64,000 nt of DNA, from assembly GCF_019933155.2 (NCBI RefSeq), contig NZ_CP082944.1, forward strand, positions 4,714,001 to 4,778,000, given 5' to 3'. Under the pieces are notes generated by a model. The model saw only the letters and a list, made by a program, of their open reading frames with translations, ran no database searches and had not been told where the DNA came from. The position numbers were made by a program, and so were the translations under genes. This document shows, in pieces, positions 44,118 through 52,062 of the stretch. The stretch is from Metabacillus dongyingensis. Its GTDB lineage: Bacteria > Bacillota > Bacilli > Bacillales > Bacillaceae. Each line of letters begins with the position of its first letter. The first letter of the stretch is position 1.

Positions 44118-44780
44118 TTATTCTCCATTAGGAATTAAAATTATTTTTATTGTCATAAAAATAATTTTAAAGTCAAAGAGTATCGTCCTATTTTTCAGAT
44201 AATAAAGATCTAGTTGAACCATTTCTTCAAATCCAACATTATTTCTTTCTGTTGCCTGCCAGAGTCCCGTACATCCTGGTGTTATTAGTAGTCTTTGTAA
44301 ATGGTTCTCGTTATAAGTTTCTACTTCTCTAGGTAACGGCGGACGTGGTCCGACCAAACTCATTTCACCTTTAAATACATTAAACAATTGTGGAAGTTCA
44401 TCGATAGAAGTTTTTCGTATGAATTTCCCAATCTTCGTAATTCTTGGATCGTCCTTCATCTTAAACATAGCTCCAGGAACTTCATTATGCTTTAATAATT
44501 CTTTTAATCTATCTTCTGCATCATGAACCATTGATCTGAATTTGATCATATTAAATTCTTTGCCATTTTTACCAACCCTTTTCTGAATAAAGAAAACTTT
44601 ACCTTTCGGGTCTTCCAATTTGATTAAAATTGCTACTAGTAAAAAGATAGGGAACAATAAAATTATTCCGATAAAAGAACCAATAATATCTATAACTCTC
44701 TTTCTCTTTTCGTATAGACGTTTTAATTCTAATCCGTCTCCAATTTCTGGCTCTATAACTGTAATAGAGTAGCCTTCCAT
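44118..44780 (-). CDS. Undecaprenyl-phosphate sugar transferase (initiating enzyme)
   Basis: This 220-residue bacterial sugar transferase (WcaJ/RfbP type, short form) has a reentrant hydrophobic helix at about residues 30-52. The catalytic core includes VFFIQKRVGKNGKEFNMIKFRSM, KTSIDELPQLFNVFKGEMSLVGPRP and a C-terminal PGCTGLWQ. It transfers a hexose-1-phosphate to undecaprenyl phosphate and so starts the repeat unit. It lies 16 bp after galU, which makes UDP-glucose, so glucose-1-phosphate is a likely first sugar (inference). Confidence 0.88.
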   Translation of the reverse strand: MEGYSITVIEPEIGDGLELKRLYEKRKRVIDIIGSFIGIILLFPIFLLVAILIKLEDPKGKVFFIQKRVGKNGKEFNMIKFRSMVHDAEDRLKELLKHNEVPGAMFKMKDDPRITKIGKFIRKTSIDELPQLFNVFKGEMSLVGPRPPLPREVETYNENHLQRLLITPGCTGLWQATERNNVGFEEMVQLDLYYLKNRTILFDFKIIFMTIKIILIPNGE

Positions 44781-44796
44781 ATACTACTTTCACCTC

Positions 44797-45678
44797 TTAC
44801 CCTTTAACTTTCATTACATTTAATAGGTCTTCCATGTATCTGATCATGTCGTCCTTAATATCCTCATGTTTTAAGGAAAACTCAATTGTTGTTTTAATAA
44901 ATCCTAACTTCTCACCAACATCATATCGAGTACCTTCAAAGTCGAAAGCATATACGGATTGTTTCTCATTTAAGTGTTGAATAGCGTCTGTTAGTTGTAT
45001 TTCTCCACCCGCACCTGTTTCTTGATTTTCTAATAATTCAAAAATCTCGGGAGTTATTACGTATCTGCCCATAATTGCTAGATTAGATGGTGCTGTTCCT
45101 TGTGCAGGTTTTTCTACAAAACGGTTTACTTTATAGAGTTTTCCATCTTTTTCTAGCGGATCTATTATTCCATATCGATGTGATTGATCTTCAGCAACTG
45201 ATTGAACACCAATCACAGAAGACCCCGTTTTCTCATATTCATTAATTAACTGCTTTAAACAAGGAGTTTCTGCTTCAACAATATCATCACCAAGTAATAC
45301 CGCAAATGGCTCATCACCAACAAACTTTCTAGCACACCATACTGCATGTCCTAATCCTTTTGGCTCTTTTTGGCGTATAAAATGAAGATTAATTTCTGAT
45401 GAATGTTGTACTTTTTCTAAAAGGTCAAATTTCCCTTTACCCATTAAATTCTGTTCAAGCTCAAAATTATGATCAAAATGATCTTCAATCGCACGTTTCC
45501 CTTTACCTGTCACAATAATAATATCTTCAATCCCAGACTCAATTGCCTCTTCAATTATGTATTGAATCGTAGGCTTGTCCACAATTGGTAACATTTCTTT
45601 AGGCATTGCTTTTGTTGCTGGTAAAAAACGTGTCCCTAATCCCGCTGCTGGAATAATCGCTTTCCTAACTTTTTTCAC
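44797..45678 (-). CDS. galU: UTP-glucose-1-phosphate uridylyltransferase
   Basis: This 293-residue enzyme makes UDP-glucose from UTP and glucose-1-phosphate. The nucleotide-binding signature [19 protein letters not shown] follows residue 10, with [25 protein letters not shown] and VEKP downstream. The start is the GTG at 45676-45678, spaced correctly from AAGGGGG; the TTG opening the frame at 45702 overlaps the ugd stop region and lacks a ribosome binding site. Its product feeds the UDP-glucose dehydrogenase encoded directly upstream. Paralogues are common in Bacillus, and this copy is operon-dedicated. Confidence 0.92.
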   Translation of the reverse strand: MKKVRKAIIPAAGLGTRFLPATKAMPKEMLPIVDKPTIQYIIEEAIESGIEDIIIVTGKGKRAIEDHFDHNFELEQNLMGKGKFDLLEKVQHSSEINLHFIRQKEPKGLGHAVWCARKFVGDEPFAVLLGDDIVEAETPCLKQLINEYEKTGSSVIGVQSVAEDQSHRYGIIDPLEKDGKLYKVNRFVEKPAQGTAPSNLAIMGRYVITPEIFELLENQETGAGGEIQLTDAIQHLNEKQSVYAFDFEGTRYDVGEKLGFIKTTIEFSLKHEDIKDDMIRYMEDLLNVMKVKG

Positions 45679-45698
45679 TTTAAATCCCCCTTGACTTA

Positions 45699-47024
45699 TC
45701 AAACATTAAGTAACTGTAAATTTTTAACTGAAGGTCTTCCCATTGAGTGGTATTCAACAAAATAGTTTTCAACAATTTTAGGATCATAACAATTACGCCC
45801 ATCAAATATTACTGGTAGTTTCATATTTTCTACAAACGTACCTATTTCTAAATCTTTAAATTCATTCCATTCTGTTAAAATCAACGCAACATCAGCATCT
45901 TTTAATGCATCAACAGTATTTGTCGCATATTTCACATTCGAATCTAATATTTTCGTCGCATTCTCCTTAGCAACTGGATCATAGGCTACAACATGCGCAC
46001 CTTTTTCAACTAAATGTTTCGTAATAACTATAGATGCTGCCTCTCTCATGTCATCTGTATTTGGTTTAAATGCTAATCCTAAAACTGCAACTTTCTTTCC
46101 TTCTAAGCTGTTAAACCGTTTGTTCAATTTATCTAGGAGGATTTCTTGTTGCTTTTGGTTAACTCTGACAACACCTTTTAGTAAATCAAAATCATACTCT
46201 ACGTTACCCGCAATTTGGATAAGTGCCTTTGTATCTTTAGGGAAACAAGAACCACCGTAACCAATTCCAGCGTTTAAGAATTGTGAACCGATTCTACTAT
46301 CCTGTCCCATTCCATTCGCAACGTCTTCTACATTTGCTCCTACTTTTTCACAAATGTTTGAGACTTCATTAATAAAGCTAATTTTTGTTGCAAGAAAAGC
46401 ATTAGCCGCATATTTAATCATTTCAGCACTTCGAACATTCGTTTTAAATACAGGAATGCCAAAAGGTTTATTAATTTCTTCTATAATACTAGCTGCACTT
46501 TCATTACTTGCTCCAACTACAATTCTATCTCCATTAAAAGAATCATAGATTGCAGCACCTTCACGTAAAAATTCAGGATTTGATACAAGATCAACTTTTA
46601 CATTATGAACGAGATTGTTTTGAATCACTTCTTTGATCCAGTCATTTGTTCCTACAGGGACTGTACTTTTTGTAACTACCACTACATCTGTTTTAACATG
46701 AGTCGCAATATCTTTTGCTACTTGCTCAACAAATGATAGATTAGCCGAACCATCTTCTTTTTCTGGAGTACCCACCGCAATATAAATTACGTCAGCCTCT
46801 TCAAATCCTTCATTATGATTTGTTGTAAAGAACAATCTTCTTCCTTGTATATTCTTTTTCATTAATTCATCTAAACCTGGTTCATAGATTGGAGATATAC
46901 CTTCACGCATTTTGTTTACTTTCTCTTGATCAATATCAATGCATGTAACTGTATGTCCAATTTCAGATAAGCAAGTACCTGTCACTAATCCAACATATCC
47001 AGTTCCTACTACTGCGATTTTCAT
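45699..47024 (-). CDS. ugd: UDP-glucose 6-dehydrogenase (YwqF/TuaD type)
   Basis: This 441-residue enzyme oxidises UDP-glucose to UDP-glucuronate with two NAD. It has the N-terminal Rossmann motif [10 protein letters not shown], the central helix and the catalytic Cys in [11 protein letters not shown], and a C-terminal domain ([17 protein letters not shown]). In B. subtilis the homologue YwqF is phosphorylated and activated by the YwqD kinase and dephosphorylated by YwqE (established knowledge); all three partners are encoded here. The presence of UDP-glucuronate implies a uronic-acid-containing polymer. Confidence 0.93.
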   Translation of the reverse strand: MKIAVVGTGYVGLVTGTCLSEIGHTVTCIDIDQEKVNKMREGISPIYEPGLDELMKKNIQGRRLFFTTNHNEGFEEADVIYIAVGTPEKEDGSANLSFVEQVAKDIATHVKTDVVVVTKSTVPVGTNDWIKEVIQNNLVHNVKVDLVSNPEFLREGAAIYDSFNGDRIVVGASNESAASIIEEINKPFGIPVFKTNVRSAEMIKYAANAFLATKISFINEVSNICEKVGANVEDVANGMGQDSRIGSQFLNAGIGYGGSCFPKDTKALIQIAGNVEYDFDLLKGVVRVNQKQQEILLDKLNKRFNSLEGKKVAVLGLAFKPNTDDMREAASIVITKHLVEKGAHVVAYDPVAKENATKILDSNVKYATNTVDALKDADVALILTEWNEFKDLEIGTFVENMKLPVIFDGRNCYDPKIVENYFVEYHSMGRPSVKNLQLLNV

Positions 47025-47236
47025 CTATTTTCACCTTTTCTTTATAATTTCTCTTTCAAAAATATCTAACGGAAAAGTACTCTTTTTTAAGTACTCTTTC
47101 GTTAAATATCTTAAGTAAAATATTTAAATTGTGCATCAAACTACACCCATGACTACAAGCGTCTAAGGTCTTTCTACCTATAAAACAGCCGAGTGCCTCC
47201 ATTGATAATGGTGGAGGAGGTATCACCAGTTCTTGC

Positions 47237-48001
47237 TTAAAAAATACCCAAAAACTTTTTCTTTTTGATTCTGCTTGGATCCATTCTATAAACTGTCAAA
47301 TTCTTAATCAGTAACTCTGCGTTTTCTTTAAAAAGGTATACTGCATCAGATCCAAATTCATGATTAAGAACACCATATCCATTAGCCAGTCGAAATGGAC
47401 GATTTTTAAGGCTGTGAACGTCCGAGGCTAAGAAATGGGTCAGCTGAGATTCAATGAGCTGCAGCGTGAATTTTTTGATGTTCTTTCCAAAATGACCCGT
47501 TAGGCTTGAAGCTGTGATTTGAGTAAGTGCTCCCTTGCTTACTAGCTTGTACAAAAGATCCGGATTTTCTATAATTTCTGAATTTCGTTCAGGATGGACG
47601 ATGATTGGCGTGAGGCCCTTCATTTGGATGTCAAATAGCATTTGTTCTGTATATCTAGGTACATGTCCAGAAGGCAGCTCAATAAATACGTAGTTTGTGT
47701 GGTTTAGTGGCAGAATAAGATCATTTTCCAGTTCAATCAGCAGATCTCCATGAATTCTTGATTCCTGCCCTGGCAAAATGGTTAGAGGAACATTTTCTTT
47801 TTTTAATGATAGATTTAGTTTTTCGACTTTTTCGAGAATGTTCTGTTTATTGTTAATGTATTTTCCATTTTGATGATGGGGTGTTGCAATAATAGTTGTA
47901 ATACCCTCAATAACAGCTGCTTTAGCAATTTGAATTGATTCTTCTAAACTGTCAGCCCCATCATCTACTTCAGGTAAAATATGTGAATGAATATCAATCA
48001 T
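47237..48001 (-). CDS. ywqE: PHP-type protein-tyrosine phosphatase
   Basis: This is a 254-residue CpsB/YwqE-family phosphatase, manganese-dependent and unrelated to low-molecular-weight phosphatases. The PHP metal site is visible as MIDIHSHILPEVDDGA at the start, IATPHHQ, LPGQESRIH, IVHPERN and LASDVHS. The ATG at 47999-48001 gives the same length as B. subtilis YwqE; a GTG at 48010 is the alternative. It resets the kinase YwqD and its targets such as Ugd. A perfect 13-bp inverted repeat lies just upstream. A 212-bp gap separates it from ugd, with no clear terminator. Confidence 0.9.
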   Translation of the reverse strand: MIDIHSHILPEVDDGADSLEESIQIAKAAVIEGITTIIATPHHQNGKYINNKQNILEKVEKLNLSLKKENVPLTILPGQESRIHGDLLIELENDLILPLNHTNYVFIELPSGHVPRYTEQMLFDIQMKGLTPIIVHPERNSEIIENPDLLYKLVSKGALTQITASSLTGHFGKNIKKFTLQLIESQLTHFLASDVHSLKNRPFRLANGYGVLNHEFGSDAVYLFKENAELLIKNLTVYRMDPSRIKKKKFLGIF

Positions 48002-48024
48002 AAGAACCACCGCCCATTGTTAAT

Positions 48025-48060
48025 TGTATAGGTATTATGAAATGCATTAATACCTATACA
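48025..48060. promoter_or_regulatory. Perfect 13-bp inverted repeat upstream of ywqE
   Basis: TGTATAGGTATTA (48025-48037) and TAATACCTATACA (48048-48060) flank a 10-bp spacer. The right arm continues into the palindrome TATACATGTATA. It begins about 20 bp before the ywqE start region, without a U-run, so it is either an operator or an mRNA structure. Confidence 0.6.
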
Positions 48061-48130
48061 TGTATAATACTTTGAGATAATAGCATAAAAAGAACTAGTC
48101 CAAAAGGGGTGTATTTTGTCGAATAATCAT

Positions 48131-48829
48131 TTATTTTGATGCGTAATAATAATATTGATTATCCTGTTGCTTTTTGTTGTTAAGGACTGTTCCAAGAATT
48201 TTAGCCTGCGCTTGCTCTAAAGCATCCTTTGCCTTTTTAGCTGATTCTAACTCTGTTTTCCCGCTGCTTACAACAAGGACAACTCCATCAACCGCATTCG
48301 AGAGAATTTGTGCATCCGTTACCGCAAGCACTGGTGGAGTATCAAATAAGACGAAATCATACTCTCCTTTAGCATCTTCAATCAGCTGTTTCATCCCTTT
48401 AGATGCTAAAAGCTCTGAAGGGTTAGGAGGAATGGGTCCACTAGTCAAAATAAACAGATTATCCTGATCTGTATATTTTGCAGCTTGGCTTAAGGTAGAT
48501 TGTTTAGTTAATATATTCGTAAGTCCTACATGATTATCAACTTTAAATGTATGGTGGCCAGTAGGCTTTCGCAGATCTCCATCTATTAAGAGGACTTTTT
48601 TACCCTGTTGAGCAAATACTACTGCAAGATTTGCTGCAGTTGTTGATTTTCCCTCACCGGGACCAGCAGAGGTAACAATCATAGAGCAAATTTCTTCATC
48701 TACCGTTGAGAATTGTATATTCGTGCGGATTGTGCGATATTGTTCAGCTATTGGCGATTTAGGTGTTGTCATCGAAACTAAACTTCTGCTTTGTAATTGA
48801 AACATTTGCTTTCGGTCTTTACGAGCCAA
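48131..48829 (-). CDS. ywqD: Bacterial tyrosine kinase, cytoplasmic subunit
   Basis: This 232-residue BY-kinase of the CapB/YwqD type has Walker A SAGPGEGKSTT (about 54-64), Walker A' LLIDGDLRKP and Walker B VLFDTPP. The C-terminal tail contains four consecutive tyrosines for autophosphorylation. It needs the membrane modulator YwqC, encoded just upstream with overlap. The frame can open at GTG 48838, but AGGTGAG lies four bases before TTG 48827-48829, and that start aligns with the B. subtilis N-terminus. Known targets in B. subtilis include Ugd and single-stranded-DNA-binding proteins, both also encoded in this window. Confidence 0.9.
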   Translation of the reverse strand: MARKDRKQMFQLQSRSLVSMTTPKSPIAEQYRTIRTNIQFSTVDEEICSMIVTSAGPGEGKSTTAANLAVVFAQQGKKVLLIDGDLRKPTGHHTFKVDNHVGLTNILTKQSTLSQAAKYTDQDNLFILTSGPIPPNPSELLASKGMKQLIEDAKGEYDFVLFDTPPVLAVTDAQILSNAVDGVVLVVSSGKTELESAKKAKDALEQAQAKILGTVLNNKKQQDNQYYYYASK

Positions 48830-49568
48830 TAGACTCACCTCTTGTTCTTGTTATCTTATTTCCTGCATTCTTTTGATCTTTCATTTCTTGTTCCATATCT
48901 ATGCGAGTAATCGCTCCTAAAACTGGTAAGCCTAAGTGTTTTTCAATGTCTTGCTCGTTTTTAATTGTGTTATCTAAGTATTCCAATAAGAAAGCTAAAC
49001 CCACACCTGCCATTAGACCTACAACTAATGCAATAGCTATATTTAATACCGGCTTTGGTTTTATTGGTGATGGATCGATACCTAAATCAGCTGTTGATAA
49101 AATGCTAACGTTATCTACATTCATTATCGTTGCTATTTCTTTTTGGAATATAGCTGCAATTGCATTTGCAATTTCTGCTGCTTGCTTTGGATCTTCATCT
49201 TGAACAGAAATGGTTACAACTTGTGAATTTTGCTCACTCTCTACAGCTACATTTTCATTTAGCTGTCCGCTAGTCATGTTCAGATCTAATTGTTGAATAA
49301 CTTTATCTAGAATCACTGGACTTTTAATAATCACATTATACGTATTAATTAATTGAAGATTCGTTTGCACCTCTCCAGGATTAAATGCCTGCTGATCACT
49401 TTTTGCTTGATTCACGAGAATTTGGGTAGAAGATTGATAGATAGGAGTTAAAATAAAGTAACTAATGATTCCACTAGTGGCTGCGGCGATTGCCGTGATA
49501 ATAATGATGAGAGAAAGACGTTTCTTTAAGGTTTGAAACAGTTCTTTCAAACTGATTGTTTCTTCCAT
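48819..49568 (-). CDS. ywqC: Tyrosine kinase modulator / chain-length determinant (Wzz-type)
   Basis: This is a 249-residue CapA/YwqC-type membrane protein: a first helix at about residues 19-41, an extracytoplasmic region with NPGEVQTNLQLINTYNVIIKSP and PKQAAEIANAIA, and a second helix at about 176-197. A cytoplasmic tail then activates the kinase. The proline-rich segment before the second helix (DPSPIKPKPVLN) is characteristic. It opens the exopolysaccharide operon and overlaps ywqD by 11 bp. The 230 bp upstream is AT-rich and should contain the operon promoter, though no clear consensus was found. Confidence 0.9.
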   Translation of the reverse strand: MEETISLKELFQTLKKRLSLIIIITAIAAATSGIISYFILTPIYQSSTQILVNQAKSDQQAFNPGEVQTNLQLINTYNVIIKSPVILDKVIQQLDLNMTSGQLNENVAVESEQNSQVVTISVQDEDPKQAAEIANAIAAIFQKEIATIMNVDNVSILSTADLGIDPSPIKPKPVLNIAIALVVGLMAGVGLAFLLEYLDNTIKNEQDIEKHLGLPVLGAITRIDMEQEMKDQKNAGNKITRTRGESIGS

Positions 49569-49760
49569 GTTGACCTCCAGTTAATTTTTGTAATAAAAAA
49601 AACACAAAGCTTATTATAATAAAAGACCTAGTTGATATCTACAAAATTTTACAATGAAAGTGATATTTTACTTATATTTTGTCGTTTATTATCTTTTTTT
49701 GAACAACAAATACAATTATAACAAGGAATTGTAAATTGTATATTAATTTTTTGTCCATTC

Positions 49761-49797
49761 AAAAAGGAGATTCGCTTTTTTGCGAATCTCCTTTTTT
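49761..49797 (-). terminator. Intrinsic terminator of the 43-residue membrane protein gene
   Basis: AAAAAGGAGATTCGC and GCGAATCTCCTTTTTT form a strong stem with a T-rich loop and U-run, directly after the stop at 49799. Confidence 0.85.
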
Positions 49798-49798
49798 A

Positions 49799-49930
49799 TC
49801 ATAGGCCGTTAATTAAAACGGTTACAATCGCTGTAAGTAAAATTGTGAAAAATGGAATGGAAACTGTCATGATACGCTTTTTCAGCTCTTTTTTTCTTTC
49901 CATTTCTTCTGGTGTAATCCAATGACTCAT
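49799..49930 (-). CDS. Small single-pass membrane protein, 43 residues, unknown function
   Basis: The peptide starts MSHWITPEEMERKKELKKR and ends in a hydrophobic stretch (about 22-40: TVSIPFFTILLTAIVTVLI). It thus has a charged cytoplasmic N-terminus and one membrane helix. A strong ribosome binding site, GAGGGGGG, lies nine bases before the ATG, and a strong terminator follows at once, which supports a real gene. It is read leftward toward ywqC but separated from it by that terminator. I do not recognise the family. Confidence 0.7.
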   Translation of the reverse strand: MSHWITPEEMERKKELKKRIMTVSIPFFTILLTAIVTVLINGL

Positions 49931-50034
49931 TTGTCTAAATCCCCCCTCGAAACCTGTCGATATTTGTCAAAATGTTTATGATTATTATATCGGAGGGAAT
50001 ACTAATAGTGTAATAGAACTTTTGTCATATGGTA

Positions 50035-50076
50035 CCGAAAAAAGTCCGCAAATTTTTCATTGCGGACTTTTTTCGG
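50035..50076 (-). terminator. Intrinsic terminator of the 47-residue gene
   Basis: CCGAAAAAAGTCCGCA and TGCGGACTTTTTTCGG form a perfect 16-bp stem 11 bases past the stop at 50087. Both strands have A/T runs inside the stem. Confidence 0.8.
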
Positions 50077-50086
50077 TGTTAATCTA

Positions 50087-50230
50087 TTATGATGCGTATA
50101 CTTTTCTAAATTGAAGAATCAGCTCATCCAGCAGTTCTTTGGTGGTAATTTCATTTGAATGCTCGCCTTTTTGGTAAGCGTGCATTAAAATTTGCAGAAG
50201 TTCTTCTTGTTTAAGGCTATTTTCTTTCAT
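50087..50230 (-). CDS. Small hypothetical protein, 47 residues
   Basis: The peptide begins MKENSLKQEELLQILMHAYQ and ends LDELILQFRKVYAS. It is predicted helical, charged and soluble. Evidence that it is real: two in-frame stops end it, a perfect terminator follows, and the 220-bp gap before the divergent ywqB gene leaves room for a promoter. The ribosome binding site (AAAGGA) is weakly spaced. I do not recognise a family; short helical proteins of this kind are often regulators of a partner protein, but nothing here shows that. Confidence 0.6.
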   Translation of the reverse strand: MKENSLKQEELLQILMHAYQKGEHSNEITTKELLDELILQFRKVYAS

Positions 50231-50451
50231 TCTACAAATTTTCCTTTCTTGTATTTTACAATTTTATACAACAAGCAGATTATACTGCGTTTTCTGTCGT
50301 ATGGCAACTATTTATACCATTCGTGTCGAACTATCTTTTATGTCCCCGAATATTCTCAACTCTAAACCTTACCGAAAATTCCCTTTCCATTTTATCCTTT
50401 GTTCAATATCAGTTATAATGAAAGAATTGAATAAAAAAGGAGCGGTGTGCC

Positions 50452-52062
50452 ATGCTTCAGCATGAACTGGATAAAGAGTTGATTCTGCATGCGGGTGAAG
50501 AGCTGCAGGATCAGCTTTCGCCTGAGTTAGAAGACGATCGCAATCTTGTTAAAAAAGGGCTGATGCTGTATCGGCAGAGCAGCGTGTACAACGTTAAAAT
50601 AGATGGACACACAGTGAGCGCCAATGTGCAGGATGTAACGCCTGTTCGGGTTGTGCTTGAGCTTGATTTTTTTACGATGAGTTCATGTTCCTGTCCTGCA
50701 GATTTCCCCTGCCGTCATGTTATGGCATCTTTTCTCTATTTATATGCAAGCGTCGAACGAGTCGGTACATATATGGACGCTTGGAATGCCAAGACGCAGC
50801 AGGCGATTCTTGCCCAGCTGAAGCCAGCCAGCCAAATGATACCGTCTGTGAGCTGGAACGATGATTCGCTTTCAAGCTGGCTATCGTTTTTTGAGTTTGA
50901 ATATAAGCGCTGGGCTCAAAATCGGCCGCGCAGCATTCAGCAGATTCAAAGCTTGTACAACCATTACTATCCCGTGTTGAAGAAGAAGGCTCCGAAAAAT
51001 GCGGACCTCAGACGGTTTTATACTATACATGCAAACCTTACGACATTGTTCTACATGCTTCGTCTACTTAATGAGACGAAACCAAATGATCATTTGTTAC
51101 ACCATGTTTATCATTCTTATTTTGAAGAGTGTATTGAATCCATTACATACGAGCTTCGGGAGATGCGGAAATTCGCGTTGCCTTTCTCTCTGGACTCACT
51201 TTTTGAGGAGAGCATCGAAGTTTTTCATCAGCTGCTTGATGTCAGCAGTTATTTGCAGTTTGAACGGATCAGTCTTTACCGTGCTCTTTGGATCGGTCTG
51301 CTTAATCGGAAGAAGTGGATTGAGCGAGAGGTTGACTGGCTGAATGAGCAGTTAAGTGAACGGGATGTTCCTGAATATCGTCTTGCTTTGATTCATATGG
51401 ATTTCCTGCAGGGTGATGATGATGCTTTGTTTGAGAAGATGAAAGTCTTTAATGATGGAGCTTTTCCGATTTTGTATGACTGGGTTGGCGATCTTGTTTC
51501 CCGGAAAAATTGGAAACGTGCTGCGAAATGGTTTACGTATTTGCTTGGGAAATCGGATGCTTTTTTAAATAGTGACATTCCATATGAAGAAAAGCGCCGT
51601 TCGATTCGTTTTTTCCTTGATATGCTGTCAGAGTATTCGACTCAGACCAAGGATGAACGGCTGTATGAGAATGCCTGCCGCAATCTTCTTCCATTTAGCT
51701 ACGCAGAGTATCATCATTTTCTCGTGAACCGTAAGCAATTCAGAACATGGGCAGAGCTGCATTTGCTGCTTGGGTTTGAATTGTATGAGATTGACCGTGA
51801 TTTGTTAAAGATGATAGAGAAGGAAAGTCCTGAGTCGCTGCTGACCATATATCACCATGCGATACGCCAGGAGATCGCTCTCAGGACGCGAACGAATTAT
51901 AAGCTTGCGGTGCGCTATTTAAAGAAAGTGCGTACGTTATATAAGAAGATAAAGAATGAAACGCAATTTGAAATCTATCTTGAAAAGCTTTCACATGAGC
52001 ACCGGCGCCTGCGTGCTTTTCAAGAGGAGCTTAAGAGAGGAAAGTTGATTCATGCTGAATGA
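50452..52062 (+). CDS. ywqB: SWIM zinc-finger protein, YwqB-like
   Basis: This 536-residue protein carries a SWIM zinc finger at residues 79-89 (Cys79, Cys81, Cys87, His89 in SCSCPADFPCRH). The remaining 450 residues are helical and of unknown fold. SWIM domains bind DNA or protein and often accompany SNF2 helicases. The gene overlaps the SNF2 helicase gene by 11 bp, so the two products probably work together in DNA remodelling or repair (inference). A TATAAT hexamer lies 33 bp before the start, with a weak -35. Confidence 0.85.
   Translation: MLQHELDKELILHAGEELQDQLSPELEDDRNLVKKGLMLYRQSSVYNVKIDGHTVSANVQDVTPVRVVLELDFFTMSSCSCPADFPCRHVMASFLYLYASVERVGTYMDAWNAKTQQAILAQLKPASQMIPSVSWNDDSLSSWLSFFEFEYKRWAQNRPRSIQQIQSLYNHYYPVLKKKAPKNADLRRFYTIHANLTTLFYMLRLLNETKPNDHLLHHVYHSYFEECIESITYELREMRKFALPFSLDSLFEESIEVFHQLLDVSSYLQFERISLYRALWIGLLNRKKWIEREVDWLNEQLSERDVPEYRLALIHMDFLQGDDDALFEKMKVFNDGAFPILYDWVGDLVSRKNWKRAAKWFTYLLGKSDAFLNSDIPYEEKRRSIRFFLDMLSEYSTQTKDERLYENACRNLLPFSYAEYHHFLVNRKQFRTWAELHLLLGFELYEIDRDLLKMIEKESPESLLTIYHHAIRQEIALRTRTNYKLAVRYLKKVRTLYKKIKNETQFEIYLEKLSHEHRRLRAFQEELKRGKLIHAE

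Noticed and set aside
47181..47225. CCTCCA/TGGAGG stem upstream of ugd as a terminator or riboswitch
   Set aside because: Six-base stem with a large loop and no U-run; no conserved riboswitch features.
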